The notes beneath the pieces are model-generated. The model had not been told where the DNA came from. It saw only the letters and a list, made by a program, of their open reading frames with translations, and did no database searches. A stretch of DNA of 64,000 bases from Catellatospora sp. IY07-71 (GTDB lineage: Bacteria > Actinomycetota > Actinomycetes > Mycobacteriales > Micromonosporaceae), in NCBI RefSeq assembly GCF_018326265.1, contig NZ_AP023360.1, positions 4,435,501 through 4,499,500 on the forward strand, given 5' to 3'. Shown here one piece after another: positions 1-7,760 of this stretch (within the stretch, counting starts at the first letter, position 1; each line of letters starts with the position of its first letter). The position numbers and the translations under genes are program-made.

Positions 1-2
1 TG

Positions 3-470
3 CTGGGCGGGCTCGCCGCGGCGGGCGGGCTGGACGAGGCACTGGTCGAGGAGGCGTTCGCCAAGGACCGGTTCCTGGGCAACGAGCTGTTCGGCGACGC
101 GTCGAGATACGGCGGGCCCGCGCAGGCGCCCTCGCCGTATGCGGCAATGGTGCGGCCGTACGCGCAGGAGGTGCTGTGGCGGCTCAGCGCTGCGGCGCTG
201 CGGGACGACGAGCTGCCGCAGTTCCGGCCGCACGGGCTGCGGTTCGCGCTGCGCGGGCTGGACTGGGCGGGCGAGGCGGCCACGGGCGAGCGATTCGGCG
301 CCGCCGCGCTGACCCCGGACGAGCTGGCGGCGTACGTCGCCCACCTGGACGGGCAGCCGGAGGAGGTGCGGCAGCGCGCGTTCCGGCTGCGCCGCGCGGC
401 GGGCGACGCATACGCCTGCAAGGAAGGGCACCTTCTTAACGCTTTCCGTAGAGGAAGGTGCCCTTCTTAA
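3..470 (+). CDS. C-terminal part of an unrecognised protein, running into a hairpin
   Basis: The reading frame is open from the window edge to a TAA at 468-470, so only the C-terminal 155 or so residues are visible. The sequence is Ala/Arg/Leu-rich and looks helical and soluble; I recognise no family. The last 16 or so residues are encoded by a palindromic hairpin (423-466). At a sister copy of this hairpin (54298-54341) the upstream gene stops with TGA immediately before the repeat. Here the matching triplet at 417-419 is TGC, so the frame reads through. A stop-loss change is the simplest explanation, with the original protein ending near residue AYA. Function unknown. Confidence 0.6.
   Translation: MGGLAAAGGLDEALVEEAFAKDRFLGNELFGDASRYGGPAQAPSPYAAMVRPYAQEVLWRLSAAALRDDELPQFRPHGLRFALRGLDWAGEAATGERFGAAALTPDELAAYVAHLDGQPEEVRQRAFRLRRAAGDAYACKEGHLLNAFRRGRCPS
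423..466. terminator. Palindrome family A, copy 1 (terminator-like hairpin)
   Basis: The 13-bp arms GAAGGGCACCTTC (423-435) and its complement (454-466) surround an 18-nt loop. The element lies between a plus-strand gene end and the end of the minus-strand gene at 492, as expected for a bidirectional terminator. Copies occur at 1508-1555 and 54298-54341. Confidence 0.75.
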
Positions 471-491
471 CCCCTCACTGGTCCGGGCTGC

Positions 492-1412
492 TCAGGCGAG
501 GGCCGTCGCCAGCAGCGGTCCGAGGTCGGCGGCGCCGGTCGCCTCGGAGTCGCTCAGCACCACGATGCGTACGTCCCGCTCCGGCACCCACGCCAGGAAC
601 GAGCGGAATCCCGCGTTGCCGCCGTCGTGGTGAAACCACGGCGTCCCGCCGACCGTGCCGGTGAACAGGCCGTAGCCGTACCCGGCGGCGTCCGGCCCGC
701 CGCCGGTCGGCGTGTGCGCGGTGTGCATCAGCCGGCGGTGCCGCTCGTCGAGCAGCTGCCCGGAGCCCAGCGCGTCCACCCAGCGCAGCAGGTCGCCGGT
801 GGTGGACCAGAGGTCGCCCGCGCCCATCGCCACGACGTCGAGCTCGTACGGCGGCGCCGGCTCGCCCCTCGCGTCGCGGCCCACGGCGAGGTCCGCGCGG
901 TCGCCGGGCTCCCCGGCGAACGTGTCCGCCATACCGAGCGGCGTGAAGATCATCTCAGCCAGCGCCTGCTGGTACGCCATCCCGGCGGCCTCGGCCACCA
1001 CGTGCGCCAGCAGCACGAACCCGGGGCTGCTGTAGTGGAAGCGGGCGCCCGGCGCGAACAACGGCGGCACCTCGTGGAACGACGCGAGCAGCTCATCGGG
1101 CTCGACCCGGCGGTGGAGGTCGATCAGCGGGTACTCGTCCCAGTGCCCCAGCCCGGACGAGTTGCTCAGCAGGTGGTGCCGGGTGATGCCGCGCCAGGCC
1201 CGAGGGCAGCCGCCGAGCCGATGTCCGATCGGGTCGTCCAGGGCCAGCGCTCCACGCTGCGCCAGCAGCAGCACGGCCGCCGCCGTGAACTGCTTGCTCA
1301 CCGAGGCGATCTGATAGCGGGTCCGGGCCGTGGTGCCGGCGGCGACGGTCTCGGCCAGCACCGTGCCGCCGCGCTGGAGCAGCGTCGCGCCGGGGATCTG
1401 TGCTGGGGGCAT
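492..1412 (-). CDS. Serine hydrolase, beta-lactamase/PBP-C (CubicO) family
   Basis: This 306-residue protein has the class C beta-lactamase fold signature. It shows the SxxK motif (SVSK in the IASVSKQFTA stretch, near residue 37), a YSS motif in the FHYSSPGF segment standing for Tyr-x-Asn/Ser, and HHDGG near residue 260 in place of the KTG box. No signal peptide is evident, so it is probably a cytoplasmic esterase or peptidase-like hydrolase rather than a resistance enzyme. Substrate unknown. The ATG at 1410-1412 is the first start and has only a weak ribosome site. The gene is separated from the upstream STAS gene by the hairpin at 1508-1555. Confidence 0.85.
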   Translation of the reverse strand: MPPAQIPGATLLQRGGTVLAETVAAGTTARTRYQIASVSKQFTAAAVLLLAQRGALALDDPIGHRLGGCPRAWRGITRHHLLSNSSGLGHWDEYPLIDLHRRVEPDELLASFHEVPPLFAPGARFHYSSPGFVLLAHVVAEAAGMAYQQALAEMIFTPLGMADTFAGEPGDRADLAVGRDARGEPAPPYELDVVAMGAGDLWSTTGDLLRWVDALGSGQLLDERHRRLMHTAHTPTGGGPDAAGYGYGLFTGTVGGTPWFHHDGGNAGFRSFLAWVPERDVRIVVLSDSEATGAADLGPLLATALA

Positions 1413-1507
1413 GTCACCGACCCTAGATCACCGCGCCGCGCCGCAGGCACCGTCACGTGCGCGTCCCGGGCCGGGGTCGGCGGCGTGGCACGGGACGAGG
1501 AAGAGTT

Positions 1508-1555
1508 AGGAAGGGCACCTTCTTATACACATAACGATAAGAAGGTGCCCTTCCT
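1508..1555. terminator. Palindrome family A, copy 2
   Basis: Perfect 19-bp arms at 1508-1526 and 1537-1555 with a 10-nt loop, containing the same GAAGGGCACCTTC core as the copies at 423 and 54298. It lies just downstream of the minus-strand STAS gene (ends 1573), in terminator position for that transcript. Confidence 0.8.
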
Positions 1556-1572
1556 TTACCCTCACCCGGGCG

Positions 1573-1980
1573 TCAGGGACGTGCGGGCTGTGGCCGTCCT
1601 GACGGAGGCCGGCGGCGATGGTGGGTGCGGCAGGCGGGGGCCGAGGTCCGCGCCTGCGCGGCGGCGGACCCCGTGAGCAGGTGCTCCACTCCGCACAAAC
1701 CGATGGTGGCGGTGACCGCCCGGGACGGGTTGACGATGGCGAAGGGGAGGCGGTGCTCGGCCGCCTCGCGGCGGCAGCCGATGACCGCGGCGATCCCGGC
1801 GGCGTCGATGAACGTCACCGCGGACATGTCCATGGACAGGCTCGCCGCGTCGCGGGTGCGCAGCACCGCCGTGGTCACCCTGCCGAGCAGGTACGCGGTC
1901 GCCATGTCGACCTCGCCCGCGACGAGCAGGCACAGCTCGCCCGCCCGGGTGCGCAGACGGATCCGCAGGTCGTCAGACAT
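1573..1980 (-). CDS. STAS-domain protein (anti-sigma factor antagonist-like)
   Basis: The 135-residue protein has a STAS domain over about residues 1-105 (SpoIIAA/RsbV type) and a basic, low-complexity tail. The site where antagonists are normally phosphorylated (D-S/T-S/T-G) reads FIDAAGI, so the usual phosphoacceptor serine is alanine. If it binds an anti-sigma factor, classical switching by phosphorylation should not apply. It follows the DEAD-box helicase gene by 42 nt on the same strand and may be cotranscribed. Two further STAS proteins at 59.3-60.1 kb also lack this serine. Partner unknown. Confidence 0.75.
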   Translation of the reverse strand: MSDDLRIRLRTRAGELCLLVAGEVDMATAYLLGRVTTAVLRTRDAASLSMDMSAVTFIDAAGIAAVIGCRREAAEHRLPFAIVNPSRAVTATIGLCGVEHLLTGSAAAQARTSAPACRTHHRRRPPSGRPQPARP

Positions 1981-2022
1981 GACGCCACCACCCGGGGAAC
2001 GCCGCCCGCGGCGTCGGCGGGT

Positions 2023-3393
2023 TCACCGTGCTCTCCGGCCGCGGCGGCGGCCACGGGCGGCCGGCGGTGCCTGCTCGGGTGTCGCGGGCACCGGCGCGGG
2101 CAGCACGGCGGGGATCCCGGAGGGCGTACGCGCCCCGGTGATGCGCGTCAGCTCGTGATCGTGCGGGCCCACCGCCGTCGTGCGCGCTTTGACGCCGGCG
2201 GCGGCCAGCAGGCGGGAGGTGGCGCGGCGCTCGTCGCCGGACACCAGGGTGACGACCGTGCCGCTGCGCCCGGCGCGGGCGGTGCGGCCGCCGCGGTGCA
2301 GGTAGTCCTTGGCGTCGTTGGGCGGGTCGTAGTTCACGACCAGGTCCAGGTCGTCGATGTGGATGCCCCGGGCCGCCAGGTCGGTGGCGATCAGCGCGTT
2401 GACCGCACCGGACCGGAACTGTTCGAGGATGCGGGTGCGCTGCGGCTGGGTCTTGCCGCCGTGCAGCGCGGCCGCGGTGACCCCGCTGGCCAGCAGGCGC
2501 TTGGCGACCCGGTCCGCGCGGTGCTGCGTCTTGACGAACATGATGACGCGGCCGTCGCGGGCGCCGATGCGCGCCGTGGCGGCGTCCTTGTCGGCGGCCT
2601 CGATGTGCAGCAGGTGGTGGTCCATGGTGGCCACCGCGCCGGCAGGCGGGTCGACCGAGTGCCGGGCCGGCTCGGTCAGGAACCGGCGGATCAGCCGGTC
2701 GACGTCGCCGTCCAGCGTGGCGGAGAACAGCATGCGCTGCCCGCCCGGCGGGGTCGCGATCAGCAGCGAGGTCACCTGGGGCAGGAAGCCCATGTCGGCC
2801 ATCTGGTCGGCCTCGTCCAGCACCGTGACGGCGATCTCGTCGAGCCGGCAGTCGCCGCGTTCGAGCAGGTCGTTGAGGCGGCCGGGAGTGGCGATGACGA
2901 TCTCGGCGCCGTTGCGCAGCTGGTCGCTCTGGCGGCCCAGCGACAGGCCGCCGACCACGGTGACGGTGCGCAGGCCGAGCGCCTTCGCGTACGGGGCCAG
3001 TGCGGTGCTGACCTGCGCGGCCAGCTCCCGGGTGGGCACGAGCACCAGGGCCAGCGGGCGGCGTGCGGTGGCACGGCGGCCGGCCAGCCGGGTCAGCATC
3101 GGCAGCCCGAACGCCAGCGTCTTGCCCGAGCCGGTGCGCGCCCCGCCGAGCACGTCCCGGCCGGCGACGGCGTCGGGTATGGTGCGGGCCTGGATCGGCG
3201 ACGGCACGGTGAGCCGCTGCGCCGCCAGGACGCCCAGCAGCGCCGGGTGCAGGGGCAGCTCGGCGAAGCCGCGCGCGTCCGGCTGGGCAGCCGCCTGCTC
3301 GGTGACGGCGGGGGCCGCGCCGGTCGTCGTCGCGGGGGAAACCTGCGGTGGACGCCTGCGCCGGCGTGCCCGGTGGGGTGCTGCTGTGCTCAA
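2023..3393 (-). CDS. DEAD-box ATP-dependent RNA helicase
   Basis: This 456-residue helicase has the ordered motifs: Q motif (FAELPL...SPIQ), Walker A ARTGSGKT, DEAD in VLDEADQMADMGF, SAT in LFSATL, and the C-terminal ATDLAARGIHI and HRGGRTARAGR motifs. Both ends are Arg/Ala-rich and low complexity, typical of RhlE-like actinobacterial enzymes that unwind structured RNA. The start is a TTG (3391-3393) with an AAAGG ribosome site 8-10 nt upstream. It lies behind a cold shock protein gene on the same strand; the pairing suggests work on mRNA structure at low temperature. A strong hairpin (3469-3530) separates the two. Confidence 0.93.
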   Translation of the reverse strand: MSTAAPHRARRRRRPPQVSPATTTGAAPAVTEQAAAQPDARGFAELPLHPALLGVLAAQRLTVPSPIQARTIPDAVAGRDVLGGARTGSGKTLAFGLPMLTRLAGRRATARRPLALVLVPTRELAAQVSTALAPYAKALGLRTVTVVGGLSLGRQSDQLRNGAEIVIATPGRLNDLLERGDCRLDEIAVTVLDEADQMADMGFLPQVTSLLIATPPGGQRMLFSATLDGDVDRLIRRFLTEPARHSVDPPAGAVATMDHHLLHIEAADKDAATARIGARDGRVIMFVKTQHRADRVAKRLLASGVTAAALHGGKTQPQRTRILEQFRSGAVNALIATDLAARGIHIDDLDLVVNYDPPNDAKDYLHRGGRTARAGRSGTVVTLVSGDERRATSRLLAAAGVKARTTAVGPHDHELTRITGARTPSGIPAVLPAPVPATPEQAPPAARGRRRGRRAR

Positions 3394-3468
3394 ACTGGAG
3401 CCTTTCGCGGTAGGTAGGCCAGGCGACGGCGCACGACCCGGGAGAGCCGGCCGCCGGCGATCTGGGAC

Positions 3469-3530
3469 GGCCGGACGCCGGGCCCGGCTCCGTGAGGTGA
3501 CTCGCGGAACCGGGCTACGGCGTCCGGGCC
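3469..3530 (-). terminator. Hairpin between csp and the DEAD-box helicase gene
   Basis: Arms 3469-3492 and 3505-3530 pair over about 22 bp with three mismatches around a 12-nt loop. It follows the cold shock gene on the minus strand by about 20 nt, so it could end most csp transcripts while letting some reach the helicase gene. No U-run follows, as is usual in GC-rich actinomycetes. Confidence 0.6.
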
Positions 3531-3550
3531 GCGCCGGCGGGTGGCCGGGG

Positions 3551-3754
3551 TCAGACGAGGCGTACGGCCTCAGCCTGCGGGCCCTTCGGCCCCTGCACGA
3601 TGTCGAATTCCACGCGCTCGTTCTCCCGCAGCTCGCGGAAGCCGTCGAGCTGGATGACCGAGTGGTGCACGAAGACGTCGGCGCTGCCGCCGTCGACGGA
3701 GATGAAGCCGAAACCCTTGTCGGCGTTGAACCATTTCACGGTGCCGGTGGCCAT
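3551..3754 (-). CDS. Cold shock protein, CspA family
   Basis: This is a 67-residue single OB-fold cold shock domain beginning [18 protein letters not shown], with both RNA-binding motifs (KGFGFI and DVFVHHS) intact. The ATG at 3752-3754 is chosen because an ideal AAGGAG ribosome site sits 7 nt upstream; a longer open frame upstream has no such site. The roughly 210-nt gap to rbpA leaves room for a long 5' leader, as is common for csp genes. It binds single-stranded RNA/DNA and melts mRNA structure. The DEAD-box helicase gene lies downstream on the same strand. Confidence 0.96.
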   Translation of the reverse strand: MATGTVKWFNADKGFGFISVDGGSADVFVHHSVIQLDGFRELRENERVEFDIVQGPKGPQAEAVRLV

Positions 3755-3967
3755 GTCGTTCTCCTTGATACAGGGGGTCCCGCGTGCGTCGCGAGGCCCC
3801 GATGGGCCGTCTCGAGCAGCGGCAACCGCGGTAATCCGGAAGGAGAACCCGACCCCGGGATAGATGATCCAGGGGAGGTGGAAGAACCACAAACAAGAAA
3901 CTGTCTCCCCACCATACACGCCGGTGGCCGCCGTCCCGGCCGTCCGGACGCGGCCGGGTGCGGGGCG

Positions 3968-4342
3968 TCACCCGTCGCGGTGGGCTCGGCGGGAGCCGGG
4001 TTCGGCGCGGCCGCGCCGCTCGCGCACCACGGCCAGCCGCTCGTCGAGCAGGACCTCGAGCTCGTCGAGCGAGCGCCGCTCCAGGAGCATGTCCCAGTGG
4101 GTACGCCGGGCCCGACCGTGCTGCTGCGGGTCCGCGGGCGCGTCGACGCGCCGCGCGGGGTTGCCGTCGAAGCTGCAGTCCCAGGTGGTCGGCGGCTCGA
4201 CGTCGCCGGCGAAGGTCACCTCGAAGAGGTGTCCATGGGCACAGCTGAACTCGCAGATCTGCCTAGGGGCGAGTTCGATCCCCCGCACCGGCACATAGCT
4301 GTTGGCTCCCAGCCGCGTTCCCCGCAGCATCCGGTCTGCCAT
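3968..4342 (-). CDS. rbpA: RNA polymerase-binding protein RbpA
   Basis: The 124-residue protein begins MADRMLRGTRLG and contains the diagnostic C-terminal sigma-interaction segment THWDMLLERRSLDELE. The central core carries three cysteines. RbpA binds the principal sigma factor and RNA polymerase and stabilises the open complex in actinobacteria. The ATG at 4340-4342 has a GAGGAG ribosome site 8 nt upstream; the longer upstream open frame is His/Arg-rich and unlike RbpA. An ECF-like promoter (GGAAC at 4405-4409, CGTC about 15 nt further) may lie upstream, which would fit the stress control known for rbpA in Streptomyces, but this promoter is only tentative. Confidence 0.95.
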   Translation of the reverse strand: MADRMLRGTRLGANSYVPVRGIELAPRQICEFSCAHGHLFEVTFAGDVEPPTTWDCSFDGNPARRVDAPADPQQHGRARRTHWDMLLERRSLDELEVLLDERLAVVRERRGRAEPGSRRAHRDG

Positions 4343-4516
4343 GGATGGACTCCTCACGTTGCATCGGTGTCGATGTCGGTGACGCGACGACGCGAACAAC
4401 GCGAGTTCCACGTGACCCTGGGTGACTTCCAGCAGTCCAGCCTTCGGGTGCTGCCGACACCCTACCCCGGAAACCTGGGGCGCAGGTCTTTCGCGGACCC
4501 GGAGCGCGGACGATGA

Positions 4517-5563
4517 TCAGCCGCGGTCGCGGCGGGTCCAGGCCAGCAGGCGGTCGGTGGGCCAGGTGTTGACCACTCGGTCCACTGGCACGCCGCAGCG
4601 CGCGGCCCTCTCACAACCGAAGCGCAGCCAGTCGAGCTGCGTGCTGAAATGCGCGTCCGAGTCGATCGCGAAGAGGCACCCGGCCTCCACCGCGAGCCGG
4701 AGCAGCCGTTTGGGCGGGTCGAGCCGGTCCGGCCGGGAGTTGATCTCCACGGCGACGCCCCGGGCGGCACACGCGGCGAACACGGCCACCGCGTCGAACT
4801 CGCTCTCCGGCCGGGACTGTGTGCCCGTGTCACCGGCCGCGCGGCGGACCAGGCGCCCGGTGCAGTGGCCCAGGATGTCGATGTGCGGGTCGGCGACCGC
4901 CGCAAGCATGCGGGCCGTCATCTCGTCGGCGGGGGAGCGCAGCCTGCTGTGCACGCTGGCGACCACGACGTCGAGGCGGCCGAGCAACTCCGGTGTCTGG
5001 TCCAGCGACCCGTCGTCGAGTATGTCCACCTCGATGCCGCTGAGCAGCCGGAACCCGTCGCCGTAGCCGGCGTTGAGCCGCTCGACCTCGATCAGCTGCT
5101 GTGCGAGGCGCTCGGCGGACAGGCCGCGGGCGATGGTGAGCCGGGGGGAGTGGTCGGTGAGCACCAGGTATTCCCGGCCCAGGGCGCGGGCGGCGTCGGC
5201 CATGCCGGCGATGCTCTCGGTGCCGTCGGACCAGTCCGAGTGGCTGTGGCAGTCGCCACGGAGGGCGGCGTGCAGCTCCTCGGTCGCCTCGTCCAGCGGC
5301 CGGTCCGCGGTGGCCAGCAGCCGCCGCAGGTAGACCGGCTCCTCCCCGGCCAGCGACTCGGCGACGCAGCGAGCCGTCACGTCGCCCAGGCCGGGCAGCT
5401 TGGCCAGGGTGCCCTCGGCGGCGCGGGCGGCCAGCTCGGCCCGGCCGGTGGCCGCCACGGTCTGGGCGGCCCGCCGGAACGCCTTGATCCGGTAGCCGGC
5501 CTCGCCGGCCCGCTCCAGCTCGACGGCGATGGCCAGCAGGTCCTCGGCGGGGTCGCGATCCAC
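4517..5563 (-). CDS. PolX-like HhH/PHP-domain phosphoesterase lacking the polymerase domain
   Basis: The N-terminal 100 or so residues look like the PolX helix-hairpin-helix region (LAKLPGLGDVTARCVAE). A PHP domain follows directly, with metal-binding motifs HSHSDWSDG, LTDHSP, SGIEVDI, ASVHS, DILGHCTGR and IDSDAHF. The nucleotidyltransferase palm and fingers domain that sits between or before these parts in bacterial family X polymerases is absent; the whole protein is 348 residues. PHP domains of PolX have metal-dependent 3'-5' exonuclease/phosphoesterase activity, so a DNA end-processing role is plausible but inferred. It starts at a GTG (5561-5563) and is divergent from the gene at 5735. 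A UdgX gene lies about 0.7 kb away. Confidence 0.85.
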   Translation of the reverse strand: MDRDPAEDLLAIAVELERAGEAGYRIKAFRRAAQTVAATGRAELAARAAEGTLAKLPGLGDVTARCVAESLAGEEPVYLRRLLATADRPLDEATEELHAALRGDCHSHSDWSDGTESIAGMADAARALGREYLVLTDHSPRLTIARGLSAERLAQQLIEVERLNAGYGDGFRLLSGIEVDILDDGSLDQTPELLGRLDVVVASVHSRLRSPADEMTARMLAAVADPHIDILGHCTGRLVRRAAGDTGTQSRPESEFDAVAVFAACAARGVAVEINSRPDRLDPPKRLLRLAVEAGCLFAIDSDAHFSTQLDWLRFGCERAARCGVPVDRVVNTWPTDRLLAWTRRDRG

Positions 5564-5734
5564 CTCTGCTGCATACCACAGGTATCGGGCATGTCACATT
5601 CTGCGGCGGGGCCGCGCGTACCCATCGAAGATCGCGGACCGGCCGGGGCGGATTCGCGGCTAAGCTTGCGGATCCTCGCCGGACCCGGCGGGGCAGGCCG
5701 CGACGACGCGGCCGCGCCACCCTGAGAGGTTGTC

Positions 5735-6262
5735 GTGACCGCAGGCCTCGCCCCCGTCATCGCCGCCACCACGCACTGGCTCGCCCGCGCCTACCCGTCC
5801 GACGGCGGCCCGGCGCAGGCCGCCCGCGTGCTCGCGCAGGCCCGCCAGGCCGCGACCCTGGCCGCGTGGCTGCGCTACCCGACCGAGACGGACGCCGGCC
5901 TGCTGTCGATGCTCGGCCCCGGCGGCACCGCCGGGCTGGACCGGGCCGTGCGCGCCGACGAGTACGACGGCGACCGCGAGAGCGAGCGGGTCTGGCGCGG
6001 CTGGGTCGACGAGGTCGTCGCCAGCTGGGCCGCCTGCCTGCTGTCGGACGCGCGCCTGACCGCCGACGCGCTGACCGCGGTGGCGGATTGCGAGCACGCC
6101 GCCGGGGGCGCCCACGACTTCGCCCGGCTGGTCGAGCCGGACGCCGAGGACCGGCGCGCGGCCGCGCTGCTGCGCCATCCGGACCTCGTCGCGCCGGTGG
6201 CGAACCTGCACCGCGCGCTGCTGATCGAGCGGCTGCGGCTGGATCCGGTCGAGGTCGCCTGA
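5735..6262 (+). CDS. Hypothetical protein, 175 residues
   Basis: I do not recognise this protein. It is Ala/Leu/Asp-rich, appears wholly helical, and has neither signal peptide nor membrane segment. It starts at a GTG (5735) with GAGAGG upstream. It lies 34 nt before the UdgX gene on the same strand, so the two may be cotranscribed. A TAAGCT hexamer around 5660 could serve as a -10 box. Confidence 0.7.
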   Translation: MTAGLAPVIAATTHWLARAYPSDGGPAQAARVLAQARQAATLAAWLRYPTETDAGLLSMLGPGGTAGLDRAVRADEYDGDRESERVWRGWVDEVVASWAACLLSDARLTADALTAVADCEHAAGGAHDFARLVEPDAEDRRAAALLRHPDLVAPVANLHRALLIERLRLDPVEVA

Positions 6263-6296
6263 TTCCCGCCCGGCCCGGCTGGGTACGCGTCCCCTC

Positions 6297-6965
6297 ATGG
6301 CTGTGCAGACGGAGCGGGGCGCGCAGGCGTTCGTGCCGGCGGACCCGGGGTCGATCGAGCGGTTGCGGGCGGCCGCCGCGCACTGCCGGGGCTGCCACCT
6401 CTACCGCGACGCCACCCAGACGGTGTTCGGGGCGGGGCCGGAGCACGCCCGGGTGGTGCTGATCGGCGAGCAGCCCGGCGACGTCGAGGATCGGCGCGGG
6501 GCGCCGTTCGTCGGGCCCGCCGGCGGGCTGCTGGACCGGGCGATCACGGAGGCGGGCCTGGACCGCGCCGAGGCGTACGTGACGAACGTGGTCAAGCACT
6601 TCAAGTTCAAGGCGACGGCGACCGGCAAGCGCCGGATCCACGAGAACCCCAACCGCGCCGAGATCGTGGCGTGCCTGCCCTGGCTGGCCGCCGAGCTGGG
6701 CCTGCTGCACCCGCAGGTGCTGGTGGCGCTCGGCGGCACCGCGCTCAAGGGCCTGCTCGGCCCGGCGGCGACCGTCTCCGGCTCGCGCGGAGTGCTGCTG
6801 CCGTGGCCGGCGGCGGCCCACCGGCCGGAGCTGTTCGCGGACGAGGGGGCGCGGCTGGTGGCCACCATCCACCCGTCGGCGGTGCTGCGCGCCGTCGACC
6901 GCGACGCGCTCTACGCCGGTCTGGTGGCCGATCTGCGCCTGGCCGCCTCGGCGCTGACCGGCTGA
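6297..6965 (+). CDS. UdgX-family uracil-DNA binding protein/glycosylase
   Basis: The 222-residue protein is a family 4-like uracil-DNA glycosylase. It shows the UdgX hallmarks: GEQPGDVED as motif 1, the insertion loop GKRRIH carrying the histidine that in characterised UdgX proteins forms a covalent bond with the excised uracil site, and TIHPSAVLR as motif 3. Two N-terminal cysteines (CRGCHLY) fit the Fe-S cluster of family 4 enzymes. The role is recognition of uracil in DNA, with suicide-type covalent attachment expected from the conserved loop. The ATG at 6297 lacks a strong ribosome site, suggesting coupling to the upstream gene. Confidence 0.92.
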   Translation: MAVQTERGAQAFVPADPGSIERLRAAAAHCRGCHLYRDATQTVFGAGPEHARVVLIGEQPGDVEDRRGAPFVGPAGGLLDRAITEAGLDRAEAYVTNVVKHFKFKATATGKRRIHENPNRAEIVACLPWLAAELGLLHPQVLVALGGTALKGLLGPAATVSGSRGVLLPWPAAAHRPELFADEGARLVATIHPSAVLRAVDRDALYAGLVADLRLAASALTG

Positions 6966-6977
6966 CGCCGGCCCCGC

Positions 6978-7003
6978 GTTTGGCCGAGATCGTTCCCGGG
7001 TAA
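6978..7003 (+). promoter_or_regulatory. SigB-type stress promoter candidate
   Basis: GTTT (6978-6981), a 16-nt spacer and GGGTAA (6998-7003) match the actinobacterial SigB-like pattern GTTT-N14-16-GGGTA. It lies 75 nt upstream of the small membrane protein gene. Confidence 0.6.
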
Positions 7004-7078
7004 CGGATAAATGGTGCGAATCGGCACCACCCTCCGTCGCGGAGCGCGGGCCGATGCACAGATCGAAGGGGGACGCAC

Positions 7079-7222
7079 ATGGCCACGCTGCTGTGGATTC
7101 TCGCGGTCGTACTCGTGATCGCGGGTATCTTCGCCCTGCTGCGCAGGGAGATCCTGTGGGGGATCGTGCTGATCGTCGTCGGCCTGCTGGTCGGCCCAGG
7201 TGGAGTCAGCATCTTCACCTGA
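7079..7222 (+). CDS. Small hydrophobic membrane protein, 47 residues
   Basis: The ATG at 7079 is preceded by a strong GAAGGGGGA ribosome site. The product has two hydrophobic stretches (about residues 4-18 and 25-40) separated by a short basic turn (RRE) and ends with GPGGVSIF, a tail seen in small actinobacterial membrane proteins of unknown role. It is probably an inner membrane hairpin. It lies under a good SigB-like promoter and is followed by a CBS protein and a PNPOx-fold protein, which suggests a general stress function. Confidence 0.8.
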   Translation: MATLLWILAVVLVIAGIFALLRREILWGIVLIVVGLLVGPGGVSIFT

Positions 7223-7246
7223 CGGCGTCCCGCTCGGCCGGATCAC

Positions 7247-7270
7247 GTTTGGTCCGGTTCGAGCGGGGAA
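7247..7270 (+). promoter_or_regulatory. Weaker SigB-like promoter candidate before the CBS gene
   Basis: GTTT (7247-7250), a 14-nt spacer and GGGGAA (7265-7270) resemble the 6978 promoter but have one mismatch in the -10 element. It ends 39 nt before the CBS-protein start. Confidence 0.35.
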
Positions 7271-7309
7271 GACAACCATTGCACGGAAATGCCACACAAG
7301 GAGGTTGAG

Positions 7310-7738
7310 ATGGCAACCGCGCAGATGGTACGAGACATCATGACCACCGATCCGGTGTGCATGCCCGACAGCGCCACCATCACGGAGGCGGCCGAGCAGA
7401 TGAGCCGGCGCAACATCGGTGACGTGCTGGTCACCGACCGGCAGGGCAATCTGGAGGGCGTGCTCACGGACCGCGACATCGTGGTACGCGCGCTCGCCGA
7501 GCACAAGCAGCCCGACAGCACCCTGCTCCGCGACGTCGTCAGCGAGCCCGCCGTGACGATCCGCCCGGACGAGCCCGTGTCCCGGGCCGTGCAGCTCATG
7601 CGCGAGCACGCGCTGCGCCGCCTGCCCGTGACCGAGAACGGGCACGCCGTGGGCATCGTCTCCATCGGCGACCTGGCCACGGAGCGTGACCCCGACTCGG
7701 CGCTGGCCGACATCAGCCAGTCGCCGCCGAACAGGTGA
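7310..7738 (+). CDS. CBS-domain pair protein
   Basis: The 142-residue protein consists of two tandem CBS domains. The first begins VRDIMTTDPVCM and has VLTDRDIVVRAL; the second begins LRDVVSEPAVTI and ends GIVSIGDLA. Such stand-alone pairs bind adenine nucleotides and act as energy or stress sensors. The ATG at 7310 is chosen for its AAGGAGG ribosome site; an earlier in-frame ATG at 7289 has none. It sits between a small membrane protein and a PNPOx-fold protein. Ligand and target are unknown. Confidence 0.9.
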   Translation: MATAQMVRDIMTTDPVCMPDSATITEAAEQMSRRNIGDVLVTDRQGNLEGVLTDRDIVVRALAEHKQPDSTLLRDVVSEPAVTIRPDEPVSRAVQLMREHALRRLPVTENGHAVGIVSIGDLATERDPDSALADISQSPPNR

Positions 7739-7760
7739 CCCGTCCCGGAAGGTGACCGTC

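Noticed and set aside
5564-5734. A small gene between the PHP protein and the gene at 5735
   Set aside because: Open frames here continue antisense to neighbours without a start/ribosome-site combination; it is read as a divergent promoter region.
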